Shown: positions 53,333 through 63,435, numbered from the stretch's first letter. The stretch is DNA of 64,000 bases from CBDHHC01 sp965263345 (GCA_965263345.1 CBDHHC010000006.1:372001-436000), one strand, 5' to 3'. The notes: generated by a model from the letters alone, not told the origin. Made by a program: numbers and translations.

Positions 53333-54631
53333 ATGTTGTTGGAGTTGTTTGTCCTCTTGCGTGATTTTGTATTTGCGTTTTGGGAGGTCATGAGAGGGCT
53401 TAACAGGAATTATATTGAAAATTCAATGTATATTTCTGCACCTAAAGCAAAAGTCTGGGACACATTTTGGTCGTCCTCAGACCTTCAAGGACAGATCCCT
53501 GTTTCTTATAACATTGAGCCTATTTCTTCAGAAGCGCAGTTATATCAGGTCTCTCTATCCATGGAGGGCATTTGCCAGACAAATTATATGCAGGTTTTGC
53601 AGATATCTCCTAACCAGGCTTTTATTGCAGATAAGTTTTATGATTTGGCGGATGATTTACCTGAACTTAAACAGAAGTTTGCTTTGAATCTTATTCAAGA
53701 TCGAAATGATGAAGCTACTTTTGTTCATCAATATGATTTTACTGAAAATCTCGGATTTTTTGAAAAACTCGCTGTGTCTTTTGAAACACGCTGGATGCTT
53801 AGAACCTTTAAAGAGCATTGTGAAGCCATTTGTGATACTCAAGAAGAAGATCAGCTTGATGATCCAAAAGACCATGACGATATCTCATTAAGTCAAGGAG
53901 ATGCATTCTGGGGGTTTTTATCAGCCTTTGTTGTGTTTTCTGGATGTGCTTACATATATGATTTATCCTGGGCTATATGCATTTTGATGATCTTAAGTTT
54001 CCATGAATTTGGTCATCTTGTCGCCTTAGATCGATTGGGTGTTCGTGTCTCTAATCTTTTTGCGTTGCCATTTATGGGAAGTGCGGCTCTTGCTCAGATT
54101 GAGTTTCGAAGCAAGATAAATGATGCATTTTGTTCTCTGATGGGGCCGATTCTGAGTCTAATACTGACATTTTTATTTTTTATTTTATATTTTCTTATCG
54201 GTGATGAGTTTTTTGGAAAAATAGCAGCTATTTTTTCATTGGTGAATTTGTTCCATCTGATGCCAATCACTCCATTTGTTGGCAATAGACTTTTTCGCCT
54301 TTTGTTACCTAATCTTAAGACGTCAGATGTTTGGGCGGGGATATTTGCGACAGCTGCTTTTTGCTTTTTGATTGCAATTAGCCATGGTTATATGATTTTT
54401 GGGATAATTGGCGGAATCATTCTATTGTGCTGTATCAATCATATTCATGAAATTCTAATTGATGATGAAGATAATCTTACCATAGATAAGAGTGACACAT
54501 CATGCGGTTTATCTGAAAATGCACAGATTGTTATTTCTTTGGTTATAATCATCTGTCTTCTAAGCAATGTTCTTATTCTAAATGCAACAACTTCAATCCC
54601 TACCATAGCGGCATTTCTGGGGATTGCCTGA
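53333..54631 (+). CDS. SRPBCC-domain / M50 metalloprotease-like membrane fusion
   Basis: A 432-residue fusion. The N-terminal part (about 25-165) looks like an SRPBCC (START-like) ligand-binding domain, beginning ENSMYISAPKAKVWDTFW. The C-terminal part is a polytopic M50/site-2-protease-like module with the zinc motif HEFGH (about 224-228). The second motif, normally NxxPxPPLDGG, reads MPITPFVGN, so the expected zinc-binding Asp is replaced by Val; activity is doubtful. I chose the ATG at 53333 with an AGGA site over 53312. Function unknown. Confidence 0.75.
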   Translation: MLLELFVLLRDFVFAFWEVMRGLNRNYIENSMYISAPKAKVWDTFWSSSDLQGQIPVSYNIEPISSEAQLYQVSLSMEGICQTNYMQVLQISPNQAFIADKFYDLADDLPELKQKFALNLIQDRNDEATFVHQYDFTENLGFFEKLAVSFETRWMLRTFKEHCEAICDTQEEDQLDDPKDHDDISLSQGDAFWGFLSAFVVFSGCAYIYDLSWAICILMILSFHEFGHLVALDRLGVRVSNLFALPFMGSAALAQIEFRSKINDAFCSLMGPILSLILTFLFFILYFLIGDEFFGKIAAIFSLVNLFHLMPITPFVGNRLFRLLLPNLKTSDVWAGIFATAAFCFLIAISHGYMIFGIIGGIILLCCINHIHEILIDDEDNLTIDKSDTSCGLSENAQIVISLVIIICLLSNVLILNATTSIPTIAAFLGIA

Positions 54632-54649
54632 CATTTTTATGATTTGAGC

Positions 54650-55384
54650 TTATTCTCTATTTAGAATTCTGTTTGTAAGAAGATTCATCCAACCATTTGA
54701 CTGGAAATTGTTTTTTAGCTCATCTGGATTATATTTTGTCTCTAACCAATCATAAAAAGATATATTGGTTGCTTTTTGCGCATCGTGGAAGCAATCAAAG
54801 AAGAAGTCCAGGACGCCAGTATCAGCTTGTTTAATATGTCCATATTTCAAACTTAACTGTTTTTTGGCAACCTCAATTGGCTTTTTCTGATGTAACAGCA
54901 TGTGAAGAACACTTGCAATTCCTGCCCGATCAGCTCCTGATTTACAATGCATCAACATAGGATATTCTATTGTGGCAAAGAGATTTTCTGCCTCTTTGAT
55001 GACCTGCAAAGCTGGTGCAGCTCTTGAATGCATTTTAAAGTTTATCAGATTAATACCGTATTTTTTACAATATTTTTCTTCCAAGCGATAACTTCCGCAC
55101 TCACGTGGTCCTCTGAGATTTACGATTGTACGTATACCTTGTTTTGCTAACGAGCGAATTTGGTGGGGCGCAGGTTGGCTGGAACGGAATACTCCCTTGG
55201 AGATTTCGTATTTATTGAGATAAATAACGCGAAATATACCATGGTCAAAGAACAGCATATCGAAATAATCGAATACGGGACCTAAATATTTCTTTACCGG
55301 TTCAGGGGATTTTCTTGCTATGTAACGCCTGGTACCACGATATATTTTTTGTGTTTTTTTGCGAAAAGGCTTAAGTAGTGCCAT
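54650..55384 (-). CDS. Dual-specificity/tyrosine phosphatase-like protein
   Basis: A 244-residue protein with the PTP loop LMHCKSGADRAGIAS (HCx5R; Cys and Arg present) near 145, preceded by IRTIVNLRGPRECGSY, the typical PTP beta-strand region with a candidate general-acid loop. The basic N-terminus is unusual. The class matches bacterial dual-specificity phosphatases; the substrate is unknown. It converges with the SRPBCC-M50 gene. Confidence 0.85.
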   Translation of the reverse strand: MALLKPFRKKTQKIYRGTRRYIARKSPEPVKKYLGPVFDYFDMLFFDHGIFRVIYLNKYEISKGVFRSSQPAPHQIRSLAKQGIRTIVNLRGPRECGSYRLEEKYCKKYGINLINFKMHSRAAPALQVIKEAENLFATIEYPMLMHCKSGADRAGIASVLHMLLHQKKPIEVAKKQLSLKYGHIKQADTGVLDFFFDCFHDAQKATNISFYDWLETKYNPDELKNNFQSNGWMNLLTNRILNRE

Positions 55385-55923
55385 TATACTTTTCTAATTT
55401 CAACCTTGTTACTGATGAACTTTATTAAAGATACGAAATATCTTGGATCAGAGAAAGCCTCATTCATTGAAGGCATTTATTATTATAATTTTCTTTGTGC
55501 AATCTGCTTTAAAAATATCTAAAAATCAACAGTCAGAATTTATTTCATAATATTATTTGAATAAATGTTCGCTTTGTGATCTTGTAATTCATTGATATAC
55601 ATGGGTTTACTGATCTTTTTTAGTGTTAATTATATCACGAAAATTTCTCTGCAATCGTTGATTCTGCTTCATATTATACCATTTGATCCGCCAATAAATT
55701 GTGATACGGAGGGGGTTTATTCTAAATATTTGGTTAATAGATTGGTTCTATTAGCTTAAGAATTAAATTCTAATTTGGGCTGTATATCAAGGTTTGTGCG
55801 GGGGCACAAAATCAAGTTATCTCATTTTTCTTCAATAGTCCCAAAGTGATTTCTTTGCTATTGAGAATTTTTGCCTTTGTTTGAATTTTTTGTTCCGTTG
55901 CAAGATACACAATTGGAAGACGT
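55385..55923. other. Long divergent intergenic region before zapE
   Basis: 539 AT-rich bases between the divergent phosphatase and zapE genes. It holds one perfect hairpin, TTTGTGC-GGGG-GCACAAA (55793-55810), a short palindrome AGAATTAAATTCT near 55760, and a 52-codon reading frame from about 55601 without a ribosome site, which I do not accept as a gene. No RNA gene was recognised. Confidence 0.45.
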
Positions 55924-57024
55924 ATGAGCGAAGGTTTGTTACCTAAATATAGAGACATGGTGAATTCAGGCGAAATTCAACCAGATTCTGCTCAATATCT
56001 TGCCGTTGAGAAACTGCAACTTCTTGCCAATCGCCTTGCGAATTACAAACCTCCCAGACGTACAGATTTATTCTCCTTTTTTACTCGAAAACAAGGAGAA
56101 GTGCCACAAGGGCTTTATATCTTTGGAGGTGTTGGGAGAGGTAAAACTATGCTCATGGACCTATTTTTTAATACGGTCCAGTTTGAGCCTAAGATGCGTG
56201 TGCATTTTCATGAATTTATGCAAGACATCCATAATGCAGTTGGTGAAGCTCGCAAGACATCAAATGGTGATCCGATTGAAGACGTGGCGCAAAATATTTC
56301 TAAAAAAGCGTTACTTCTGTGTTTTGATGAATTTCATGTAACAGATATTGCGGATGCTATGATTTTAGGGCGGTTATTTGAATTTTTGTTTGAATATAAC
56401 GTAGTTGTTGTTGCGACATCAAATGTTATGCCATCAGGTTTATATAAAGATGGATTAAATAGAGACTATTTTCTTCCATTCATAAAATTGCTTGAAGAAC
56501 GAATGGAAGTTTTAGAGCTTGAGGCTGCAAAGGATTACCGTTCAGAAAAATTAGAAGGTGAGAAACTTTATTTTTCGCCGTTGAATTCTGATTCAGAGAA
56601 ATTTATACGTGAGATGTTTTTTAAACTCACAGGTCAAAAACATGGGACGCCTTGCGAATTGATTGTTAAAGGGCGGAAATTATATGTTCCGGAAGTTGCA
56701 TTAGGGGTTGCCAGATTTGATTTCTCAGATTTATGTAAAAATCCACTGGGTGCTGCAGATTATTTGAAGATTGCACATAGTTTTCATACAATTATTGTTG
56801 AGAATATACCTGTATTGAAACCAAGCGAAAGGAATGTTGCAAGGCGCTTTAATACATTGATTGATGCCTTGTATGATAATTCTGTCGGGTTGATTATTTC
56901 TGCTGAAGCAGAACCAAATTTCATTTATACAGAAGGCGATGATGTCTTTTTATTCGAACGCACTGTTTCAAGATTAATCGAAATGCGTTCCCCTGAATAT
57001 ATGCTCCAAGGAAGGGGAAGTTAA
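55924..57024 (+). CDS. zapE: Cell division protein ZapE (AFG1-like ATPase)
   Basis: A P-loop ATPase of the AFG1/ZapE family, linked in E. coli to the Z-ring under low oxygen. The 366 residues have Walker A GGVGRGKTMLMD, HFHEFMQDIHNAV, Walker B LLCFDEFHVTDIADAMILG and VVATSNVMPSGLYKDGLNR. GGAAGACGT precedes the ATG. Adjacency to mdh is a common alphaproteobacterial arrangement. Confidence 0.94.
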   Translation: MSEGLLPKYRDMVNSGEIQPDSAQYLAVEKLQLLANRLANYKPPRRTDLFSFFTRKQGEVPQGLYIFGGVGRGKTMLMDLFFNTVQFEPKMRVHFHEFMQDIHNAVGEARKTSNGDPIEDVAQNISKKALLLCFDEFHVTDIADAMILGRLFEFLFEYNVVVVATSNVMPSGLYKDGLNRDYFLPFIKLLEERMEVLELEAAKDYRSEKLEGEKLYFSPLNSDSEKFIREMFFKLTGQKHGTPCELIVKGRKLYVPEVALGVARFDFSDLCKNPLGAADYLKIAHSFHTIIVENIPVLKPSERNVARRFNTLIDALYDNSVGLIISAEAEPNFIYTEGDDVFLFERTVSRLIEMRSPEYMLQGRGS

Positions 57025-57237
57025 ATTTTGGCGGCTATAGGCGAAAGTATGCCATTCTTTTCGTCTATGCGGGCAATAATCTGCCAATAATTGTATTGAA
57101 CGTAAACCTGAATAAGATTATCAATTGAATTACAAAATTGGAACTTGAACCACTTAATATTTCAAGCTAACACAACTGCATTATCAATGAAGGTGTGCAG
57201 ATTTAAATCATAAACCAACTTAAAATTGAGGTTATAT

Positions 57238-58203
57238 ATGGCACGCAATAAAATTGCACTAATCGGCGCAGGAATGATTGGCGGTACGCTAGCTCACTTA
57301 GTGGGACTTAAAGAATTAGGTGATGTTGTACTGTTTGATATTGTTGACGGGATGCCACAGGGCAAATCACTTGATATTGCAGAATCTGCACCTGTTGAAG
57401 GTTTTGATGTCAAGCTTGCCGGTACAAGTGAATATGCAGCAATAGAAGGCTCAGATGTTATTATTGTGACGGCTGGTGTTGCTCGTAAGCCTGGTATGAG
57501 CCGAGATGATTTGCTTGAGATTAATCTTAAGGTTATGGAGCAGGTCGGTGCAGGTATTGCGAAATATGCCCCAAACGCATTTGTGATTTGTATTACCAAT
57601 CCGTTAGATGCCATGGTGTGGGCGCTGCAAAAGATGAGCGGCCTTCCTCATAATAAAGTTGTTGGTATGGCTGGAGTTCTGGATTCAGCGCGTTTCAGAC
57701 ATTTCTTGTCAGAAGAATTCCAGGTTTCAGTTGAAGATGTGAATGCCTTTGTTCTTGGTGGGCATGGAGATACAATGGTGCCACTTCCAAGATACTCAAC
57801 AGTTGGCGGTATCCCGTTGACTGACCTTGTAAAAATGCGCTGGATTACACAGGAAAGATTAGAAGAAATTATTCAGCGCACTAGAGATGGTGGTGCTGAG
57901 ATTGTTGGTCTATTGAAAACTGGATCAGCTTATTATGCTCCTGCCGCATCTGCTATTGTTATGGCTGAAGCGTATTTGAAAGATAAGAAGCGTGTTTTAC
58001 CAAGTGCTGCTTATTTGAATGGTGAATTTGGTGTTAAAGGGCTCTATGTCGGTGTTCCTGTTGTCATCGGTTCTGGCGGTGTTGAGCGTGTTGTGGAAAT
58101 TGATCTTGATCATGGAGAGCGTGATGCTTTCATGACCTCTGTTGAGTCTGTTAAAGGGTTGGTTGAATCTTGCTTGCAGATTGCGCCAAGCTTAGCAGAA
58201 TAA
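57238..58203 (+). CDS. mdh: Malate dehydrogenase
   Basis: NAD-dependent oxidation of malate to oxaloacetate in the TCA cycle. ARNKIALIGAGMIGGTLAHL is the Rossmann loop, VTAGVARKPGMSRDDLLEIN holds the catalytic Arg of the mobile loop, ITNPLDAMVW and VLGGHGDTMVPL the catalytic His. It is the LDH-like MDH type of alphaproteobacteria, 321 residues. The ATG at 57238 has GAGG upstream; the frame is open to a TTG at 57226 that overlaps that site. Confidence 0.98.
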   Translation: MARNKIALIGAGMIGGTLAHLVGLKELGDVVLFDIVDGMPQGKSLDIAESAPVEGFDVKLAGTSEYAAIEGSDVIIVTAGVARKPGMSRDDLLEINLKVMEQVGAGIAKYAPNAFVICITNPLDAMVWALQKMSGLPHNKVVGMAGVLDSARFRHFLSEEFQVSVEDVNAFVLGGHGDTMVPLPRYSTVGGIPLTDLVKMRWITQERLEEIIQRTRDGGAEIVGLLKTGSAYYAPAASAIVMAEAYLKDKKRVLPSAAYLNGEFGVKGLYVGVPVVIGSGGVERVVEIDLDHGERDAFMTSVESVKGLVESCLQIAPSLAE

Positions 58204-58277
58204 AGTCTTTAGGGGTCGTTAAAGATTTAAAGATTATAAACATAAATAAGGTCATTTAAGACGTAATTATTAAACAA

Positions 58278-58305
58278 TAACGAGATGTTTTATGGCGTCT
58301 CGTTA
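58278..58305 (+). promoter_or_regulatory. Hairpin in the sucC leader
   Basis: TAACGAGA (58278-58285) pairs perfectly with TCTCGTTA (58298-58305). It lies 75 bases after mdh and 26 bases before the sucC start. Without a T run it is not an obvious terminator; it could mark mRNA processing or leader control of the suc genes. Confidence 0.35.
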
Positions 58306-58331
58306 CTAAACATTTCAATCGGAAAAATCTC

Positions 58332-59522
58332 ATGAATATACATGAATATCAGGCGAAAGCTGTATTGAAAGAGTTTGGAGCACCTGTATCAAAAGGGGTT
58401 CCAGCTTTTACACCTGCTGATGCAGAAAAAGCTGCCCAGGAATTAGGTGGCCCACTTTGGGTTGTGAAATCACAGATCCATGCAGGGGGTCGTGGTAAAG
58501 GGCGGTTTAAAGAAGCCGATGCTGGAGAAAAAGGTGGCGTTAGATTAGCGCAATCTGTTGAAGAAGTTAAGCTTTTTGCAGAGCAAATGCTTGGGAAGAC
58601 ACTTGTAACTCATCAGACAGGACCTGCAGGTAAAGTTGTTAATCGACTTTATATTGAAGATGGTTCTGATATCCAGGATGAGTTTTATGTGTCTATTTTG
58701 GTAGATCGCGGAAATTCTCATGTTTCTTTTGTTGTTTCAACAGAAGGTGGTATGGATATTGAGGAAGTGGCTGCTGAAACTCCAGAAAAAATCATCACTT
58801 TTGCTGTAGATCAGGCAACTGGCTTTTTACCACATCACGGCCGTGCTTTTGCAAAAGCACTTAATCTATCTGGTGATTTGGCTAAACAAGCTTCTAAATT
58901 AGCAAAAATTCTTTATACTGCCTTCTGTGCAAAAGATATGGCAATGTTAGAAATCAATCCTCTGATCATCACTAAAGACCAAAACCTTGTTTGTCTTGAT
59001 GCAAAAGTTGGATTTGATGGTAACTCTCTTTACCGCCATGCAGATATTCAAGACTTACGTGATGAAACTGAAGAAGATCCAAAAGAGATCGAAGCTTCTA
59101 AGTTTGATCTAAGTTATGTTGCTCTTGATGGAAATATTGGCTGTATGGTGAATGGTGCCGGTCTTGCCATGGCGACAATGGACATTATTAAACTTTATGG
59201 TGCTGAGCCTGCTAACTTCCTTGATGTTGGTGGTGGTGCAACAACTGAGAAAGTTACTGCAGCCTTTAAAATTATCACTTCTGACCCTAATGTTCAGGGA
59301 ATCCTCGTAAATATTTTTGGTGGGATTATGAGATGCGATATCATCGCAGAAGGTGTTATTGCTGCTGTTAAAGAAGTTGGGCTTCAGGTTCCACTTGTTG
59401 TTCGTCTTGAAGGTACGAATGTCGAGCTTGGAAAAAAAATTATTTCTGAGTCAGGCTTAAATGTTATTGCTGCTGATAATTTAGATGATGCGGCTAAAAA
59501 GATTGTTGCGGCAATTAACTAG
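58332..59522 (+). CDS. sucC: Succinyl-CoA synthetase beta subunit (ADP-forming)
   Basis: With SucD, converts succinyl-CoA to succinate and makes a nucleoside triphosphate. The ATP-grasp N-terminus MNIHEYQAKAVLKEFGAPV, SQIHAGGRGKGRFKEA, the Mg site AMLEINPLI and the C-terminal GGGATTEKVTAAFKII and VNIFGGIMRCDIIAEG are classic. The 396 residues are normal. sucD starts 11 bases after the stop. Confidence 0.98.
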   Translation: MNIHEYQAKAVLKEFGAPVSKGVPAFTPADAEKAAQELGGPLWVVKSQIHAGGRGKGRFKEADAGEKGGVRLAQSVEEVKLFAEQMLGKTLVTHQTGPAGKVVNRLYIEDGSDIQDEFYVSILVDRGNSHVSFVVSTEGGMDIEEVAAETPEKIITFAVDQATGFLPHHGRAFAKALNLSGDLAKQASKLAKILYTAFCAKDMAMLEINPLIITKDQNLVCLDAKVGFDGNSLYRHADIQDLRDETEEDPKEIEASKFDLSYVALDGNIGCMVNGAGLAMATMDIIKLYGAEPANFLDVGGGATTEKVTAAFKIITSDPNVQGILVNIFGGIMRCDIIAEGVIAAVKEVGLQVPLVVRLEGTNVELGKKIISESGLNVIAADNLDDAAKKIVAAIN

Positions 59523-59533
59523 GAGGCGAACAC

Positions 59534-60409
59534 ATGTCTGTTCTTGTTGATATAAATACAAAAGTTATTTGCCAAGGTTTAACTGGCTCTCAAGGTACGT
59601 TCCATACAGAGCAAGCTATCGCTTATGGCACAAAAATGGTTGGCGGTGTGACACCTGGTAAAGGTGGTTCTGAGCATATTGGCTTGCCTGTTTTTGATAC
59701 AGTTCTGGAAGCAAAAGAAGCAACTGGTGCAACTGTTTCAGCAATTTATGTTCCACCTCCATTTGCGGCAGATGCAATTGCAGAAGCTATCGCTGCGGAG
59801 ATGGAGCTGGTTGTTTGTATTACTGAGGGTATTCCTGTTCTGGATATGGTCAAAGTTAAACGTGCTTTGGCTGGCTCTAAAACACGTCTTATCGGGCCAA
59901 ACTGCCCAGGTGTTATTACTCCAGATCAGTGTAAAATCGGTATTATGCCTGGACATATTCATAAGCCTGGAAGTGTTGGGATTGTCTCTCGCTCAGGTAC
60001 ATTGACTTACGAAGCTGTTGCACAAACAACTGCTGCTGGTCTTGGTCAATCTACATGTGTTGGTATTGGTGGTGACCCTGTTAAGGGTACTGAGCATCTC
60101 GATGTTCTAGATATGTTTTTGAAAGACCCTGATACTCATTCTATTATTATGATTGGTGAGATTGGTGGTTCTGCTGAGGAAGAAGCAGCAGAATTTCTTA
60201 AAAACAATTCTGTTAAGAAGCCAACTGTTGGTTTCATTGCAGGTGTTACTGCCCCTCCAGGCCGTACGATGGGCCATGCTGGTGCTATTGTTGCTGGTGG
60301 TAAAGGTGGTGCCGGAGATAAAATAGAAGCTATGCGCTCGGCAGGTATTACGGTTGCTGATTCTCCAGCTGCTCTTGGAACAACACTTGTAAAAGTATTA
60401 AATAGTTAA
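59534..60409 (+). CDS. sucD: Succinyl-CoA synthetase alpha subunit
   Basis: The CoA-binding subunit with the phosphohistidine. GLTGSQGTFHTEQAIAYGT is the CoA loop, RLIGPNCPGVITPDQCKIGI and MPGHIHKPGSVGIVSRSGTL follow, and MGHAGAIVAGGKGGAGDK holds the phosphorylated His. An AGGAGG site precedes the ATG by about eight bases. 291 residues. A 10-bp hairpin separates it from sucA. Confidence 0.98.
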   Translation: MSVLVDINTKVICQGLTGSQGTFHTEQAIAYGTKMVGGVTPGKGGSEHIGLPVFDTVLEAKEATGATVSAIYVPPPFAADAIAEAIAAEMELVVCITEGIPVLDMVKVKRALAGSKTRLIGPNCPGVITPDQCKIGIMPGHIHKPGSVGIVSRSGTLTYEAVAQTTAAGLGQSTCVGIGGDPVKGTEHLDVLDMFLKDPDTHSIIMIGEIGGSAEEEAAEFLKNNSVKKPTVGFIAGVTAPPGRTMGHAGAIVAGGKGGAGDKIEAMRSAGITVADSPAALGTTLVKVLNS

Positions 60410-60411
60410 CA

Positions 60412-60437
60412 TTTGAGGAGCATAATAGCTCCTCAAA
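60412..60437 (+). promoter_or_regulatory. Perfect hairpin between sucD and sucA
   Basis: TTTGAGGAGC (60412-60421) and GCTCCTCAAA (60428-60437) form ten pairs around a six-base loop, directly after the sucD stop. No T run follows. Such intercistronic hairpins can protect the upstream transcript end or act as weak terminators that set sucCD against sucAB levels. Confidence 0.6.
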
Positions 60438-60486
60438 ATATCCTTGGGGCTGTTTTCTTACAAGGCGAATAAGGGAGTCCGGCCTG

Positions 60487-63435
60487 ATGCCAAGACAAGA
60501 AATAAATGAACTGCTATCTTTAACGTCGTTTCTCGACGGTACTAATGCAGGCTATATAGAAGATCTTTATGCGGATTATAAGAAGGATCCGTCTTCCGTT
60601 TCTGAAGAATGGCGAGATTTTTTCTCAAAGCTTAATGATCAAGCAGAAGATGTCATAAAAGAAGCTGCGGGACCTTCATGGGCTCGTTCTGACTGGCCTC
60701 GTCATGAGCAAAGTGATTTGGTTAGTGCTTTTGATTCGAATTGGGGAGAGATACAAAAGCAAATCTCTCAAAAAATTGAATCAAAGCAGACACAGGCTCC
60801 TCCAGCTTTAGATAATGGGAGTCTGCAGCTTGCTACGCAGGATTCTATCAGAGCGCTTATGATGATCCGCGCTTATCGTGTACGTGGACATCTTGCTGCT
60901 GATCTTGATCCTTTGGGTCTATCTAATGGAGAAACACATCCTGAGTTGGAGCCTGCTACTTATGGGTTTGCAGAATCTGATCTTGATCGACCTATTTATA
61001 TTGATAATGTTTTGGGATTAGAAACGGCTTCTATTCGCCAAATCATTACAATTTTGAAACGAACTTATTGTTCGAAGATTGGAGTTGAGTTTACTCATAT
61101 TTCTGATCCAGAACAAAAAAGCTGGTTGCAAAAACGTATTGAGGGTGAAGATAAGGAAATAAGTTTTACCACTGAAGGTAAAAAAGCTATTTTGTCAAAG
61201 CTTCTTGAGGCTGAGACATTTGAGAAATTTATTGACGTAAAATATACTGGTACAAAACGTTTTGGTTTGGATGGTGGTGAAGCCGCTGTTCCTGCTCTTG
61301 AGCAGATTATTAAACGTGGGGGTGCACTTGGTGTTCATGATATTGTTCTTGGGATGCCTCACCGTGGACGTTTGAATGTTCTTGCAAATGTTATGAACAA
61401 GCCTTTAAGAGCAATCTTTAATGAATTTAAAGGTGGTTCTTCGAACCCTGATGATGTCGAGGGATCTGGTGATGTGAAATATCACCTCGGTGCTTCTTCA
61501 GACCGTGAGTTTGATGATAATAAAGTGCATTTATCACTTACTGCAAACCCATCTCACTTAGAGATTGTTGACCCAGTTGTTCTTGGAAAAGTGCGAGCTA
61601 AACAAGATAAAGGCGGTGCTGGCGATCGTAAGGGGGTTATGCCTCTCTTATTGCATGGTGATGCAGCTTTTGCTGGTCAAGGTGTGGTTGCAGAATGTTT
61701 CGGTCTTTCAGGACTTAAGGGGCACCGAACAGGTGGTTCTATACATTTTATTGTCAATAACCAGATTGGCTTTACAACCAGTCCTCATTATTCACGTTCT
61801 TCACCGTATCCATCTGATGTTGCCCGTATGATTGAGGCACCAATCTTCCATGTAAATGGTGATGATCCAGAAGCAGTCGTTTATGTTGCCAAAGTTGCAA
61901 CAGAATTTCGTCAGACATTTGGTAAGCCAGTTGTTATTGATATGTTCTGTTACCGTCGTTTTGGGCATAATGAAGGTGATGAGCCGGCTTTCACACAGCC
62001 TCTTATGTATAAAAAGATTAAGGGACACCCAAGTGTTGCTAATCTTTATTCAGAAAAGCTCATCCGCGAAGGTCTTGTGTCTCAGAGTGATGTTGATGCT
62101 ATGCGTGATGAGGTGCGTGGGCATATTGAGACGGAATTCCAAGCCGGTGATTCTTATCGTCCTAATAAAGCTGACTGGCTAGACGGTGCATGGTCTGGCA
62201 TTGGTTTTGCTGATGATGGTGCTCGTCGAGGTGATACTGGTGTTGAAGCCGATATTCTTCGTCAAGTAGGTGAAAAGATAACAACTATTCCAGAGAACTT
62301 TAATGCCCACCGAACACTTCAGCGTGTTATTAAAAACCGACGAAAAATGGTTGATAGCGGAGAAGGAATTGATTGGGCCATGGCTGAGCATCTGGCATTT
62401 GGCACGTTATTGTTAGATGGTTTCCGGGTGCGTCTATCTGGTCAGGATTGTGAACGCGGTACATTCTCTCAGAGGCATTCGGTCTTTAATGATCAAATGA
62501 CTGAAGAGACTTATACACCATTGAACAATATTACTGATGATCAAGCGCATTATGAAGTTATTAACTCTATGCTGTCTGAAGAAGCCGTCCTTGGGTTTGA
62601 GTATGGTTATAGTCTTGCTGAGCCAAATGCTTTAACAGTATGGGAAGCACAGTTTGGTGACTTTGCGAATGGTGCGCAAGTTATTATTGACCAGTTTATC
62701 AGCTCTGGTGAAACAAAGTGGTTGCGGATGTCTGGGCTTGTTCTGTTGCTTCCTCATGGTTATGAAGGACAGGGGCCTGAGCATTCATCTGCACGTTTGG
62801 AACGTTTCTTACAAATGTGTGCCGAAGATAATATGCAGGTTGCGAATTGCACTACACCAGCAAACTATTTTCATGTTTTGCGCCGTCAGTTGCATAGAAA
62901 ATTCCGTAAACCGCTTATATTGATGACGCCAAAATCATTGCTTCGTCATAAGCGTGTACTTTCTACTTACGAAGATATGGGACCTGATTCAACGTTCCAT
63001 CGTGTTTTATGGGATGATGCTCAAAATAAACCAAATGAAACAATCAAACTTGTGGCGGATGAGGATATTAAACGGGTGATTATGTGCTCTGGTAAAGTTT
63101 ATTATGACTTATACGAAGAGCGTGAGAAGCGTGGTATTGATAACATATACTTGATGCGTTTAGAGCAGCTTCATCCTTTCCCCGTCCAGGCGCTAGAAAC
63201 GGAGTTGAAACGTTTCCCACAAGCAGAAATGATTTGGTGTCAAGAAGAACCTAAAAATATGGGAAGCTGGTTCTTTGTCGATCGCCAAATTGAGGATGTG
63301 CTGACTGAGATTGATGCTAAGCATAAACGTCCACGTTATATGGGTCGTCCTGCATCAGCTGCAACGGCAACCGGGTTAATGAGTAAGCATATGTCTGAGT
63401 TACAATCGTTCTTAGATGATGCGTTCACGCTCTAG
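60487..63435 (+). CDS. sucA: 2-oxoglutarate dehydrogenase E1 component
   Basis: Thiamine-diphosphate-dependent decarboxylation of 2-oxoglutarate. The N-terminal SFLDGTNAGYIEDLYADYKKD is the E2-contact segment. The core has VLGMPHRGRLNVLANVMNKP, GDVKYHLGASSDRE, TANPSHLEIVDPVV, HGDAAFAGQGVVAECF, with the ThDP site NNQIGFTT and FGHNEGDEPAFTQP. 982 residues, normal. AGGGAG precedes the ATG. sucB follows after about 125 bases. Confidence 0.98.
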   Translation: MPRQEINELLSLTSFLDGTNAGYIEDLYADYKKDPSSVSEEWRDFFSKLNDQAEDVIKEAAGPSWARSDWPRHEQSDLVSAFDSNWGEIQKQISQKIESKQTQAPPALDNGSLQLATQDSIRALMMIRAYRVRGHLAADLDPLGLSNGETHPELEPATYGFAESDLDRPIYIDNVLGLETASIRQIITILKRTYCSKIGVEFTHISDPEQKSWLQKRIEGEDKEISFTTEGKKAILSKLLEAETFEKFIDVKYTGTKRFGLDGGEAAVPALEQIIKRGGALGVHDIVLGMPHRGRLNVLANVMNKPLRAIFNEFKGGSSNPDDVEGSGDVKYHLGASSDREFDDNKVHLSLTANPSHLEIVDPVVLGKVRAKQDKGGAGDRKGVMPLLLHGDAAFAGQGVVAECFGLSGLKGHRTGGSIHFIVNNQIGFTTSPHYSRSSPYPSDVARMIEAPIFHVNGDDPEAVVYVAKVATEFRQTFGKPVVIDMFCYRRFGHNEGDEPAFTQPLMYKKIKGHPSVANLYSEKLIREGLVSQSDVDAMRDEVRGHIETEFQAGDSYRPNKADWLDGAWSGIGFADDGARRGDTGVEADILRQVGEKITTIPENFNAHRTLQRVIKNRRKMVDSGEGIDWAMAEHLAFGTLLLDGFRVRLSGQDCERGTFSQRHSVFNDQMTEETYTPLNNITDDQAHYEVINSMLSEEAVLGFEYGYSLAEPNALTVWEAQFGDFANGAQVIIDQFISSGETKWLRMSGLVLLLPHGYEGQGPEHSSARLERFLQMCAEDNMQVANCTTPANYFHVLRRQLHRKFRKPLILMTPKSLLRHKRVLSTYEDMGPDSTFHRVLWDDAQNKPNETIKLVADEDIKRVIMCSGKVYYDLYEEREKRGIDNIYLMRLEQLHPFPVQALETELKRFPQAEMIWCQEEPKNMGSWFFVDRQIEDVLTEIDAKHKRPRYMGRPASAATATGLMSKHMSELQSFLDDAFTL

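Noticed and set aside
55601..55759. 52-codon frame in the phosphatase/zapE gap
   Set aside because: No ribosome site, AT-rich random composition, and no similarity to a known small protein.
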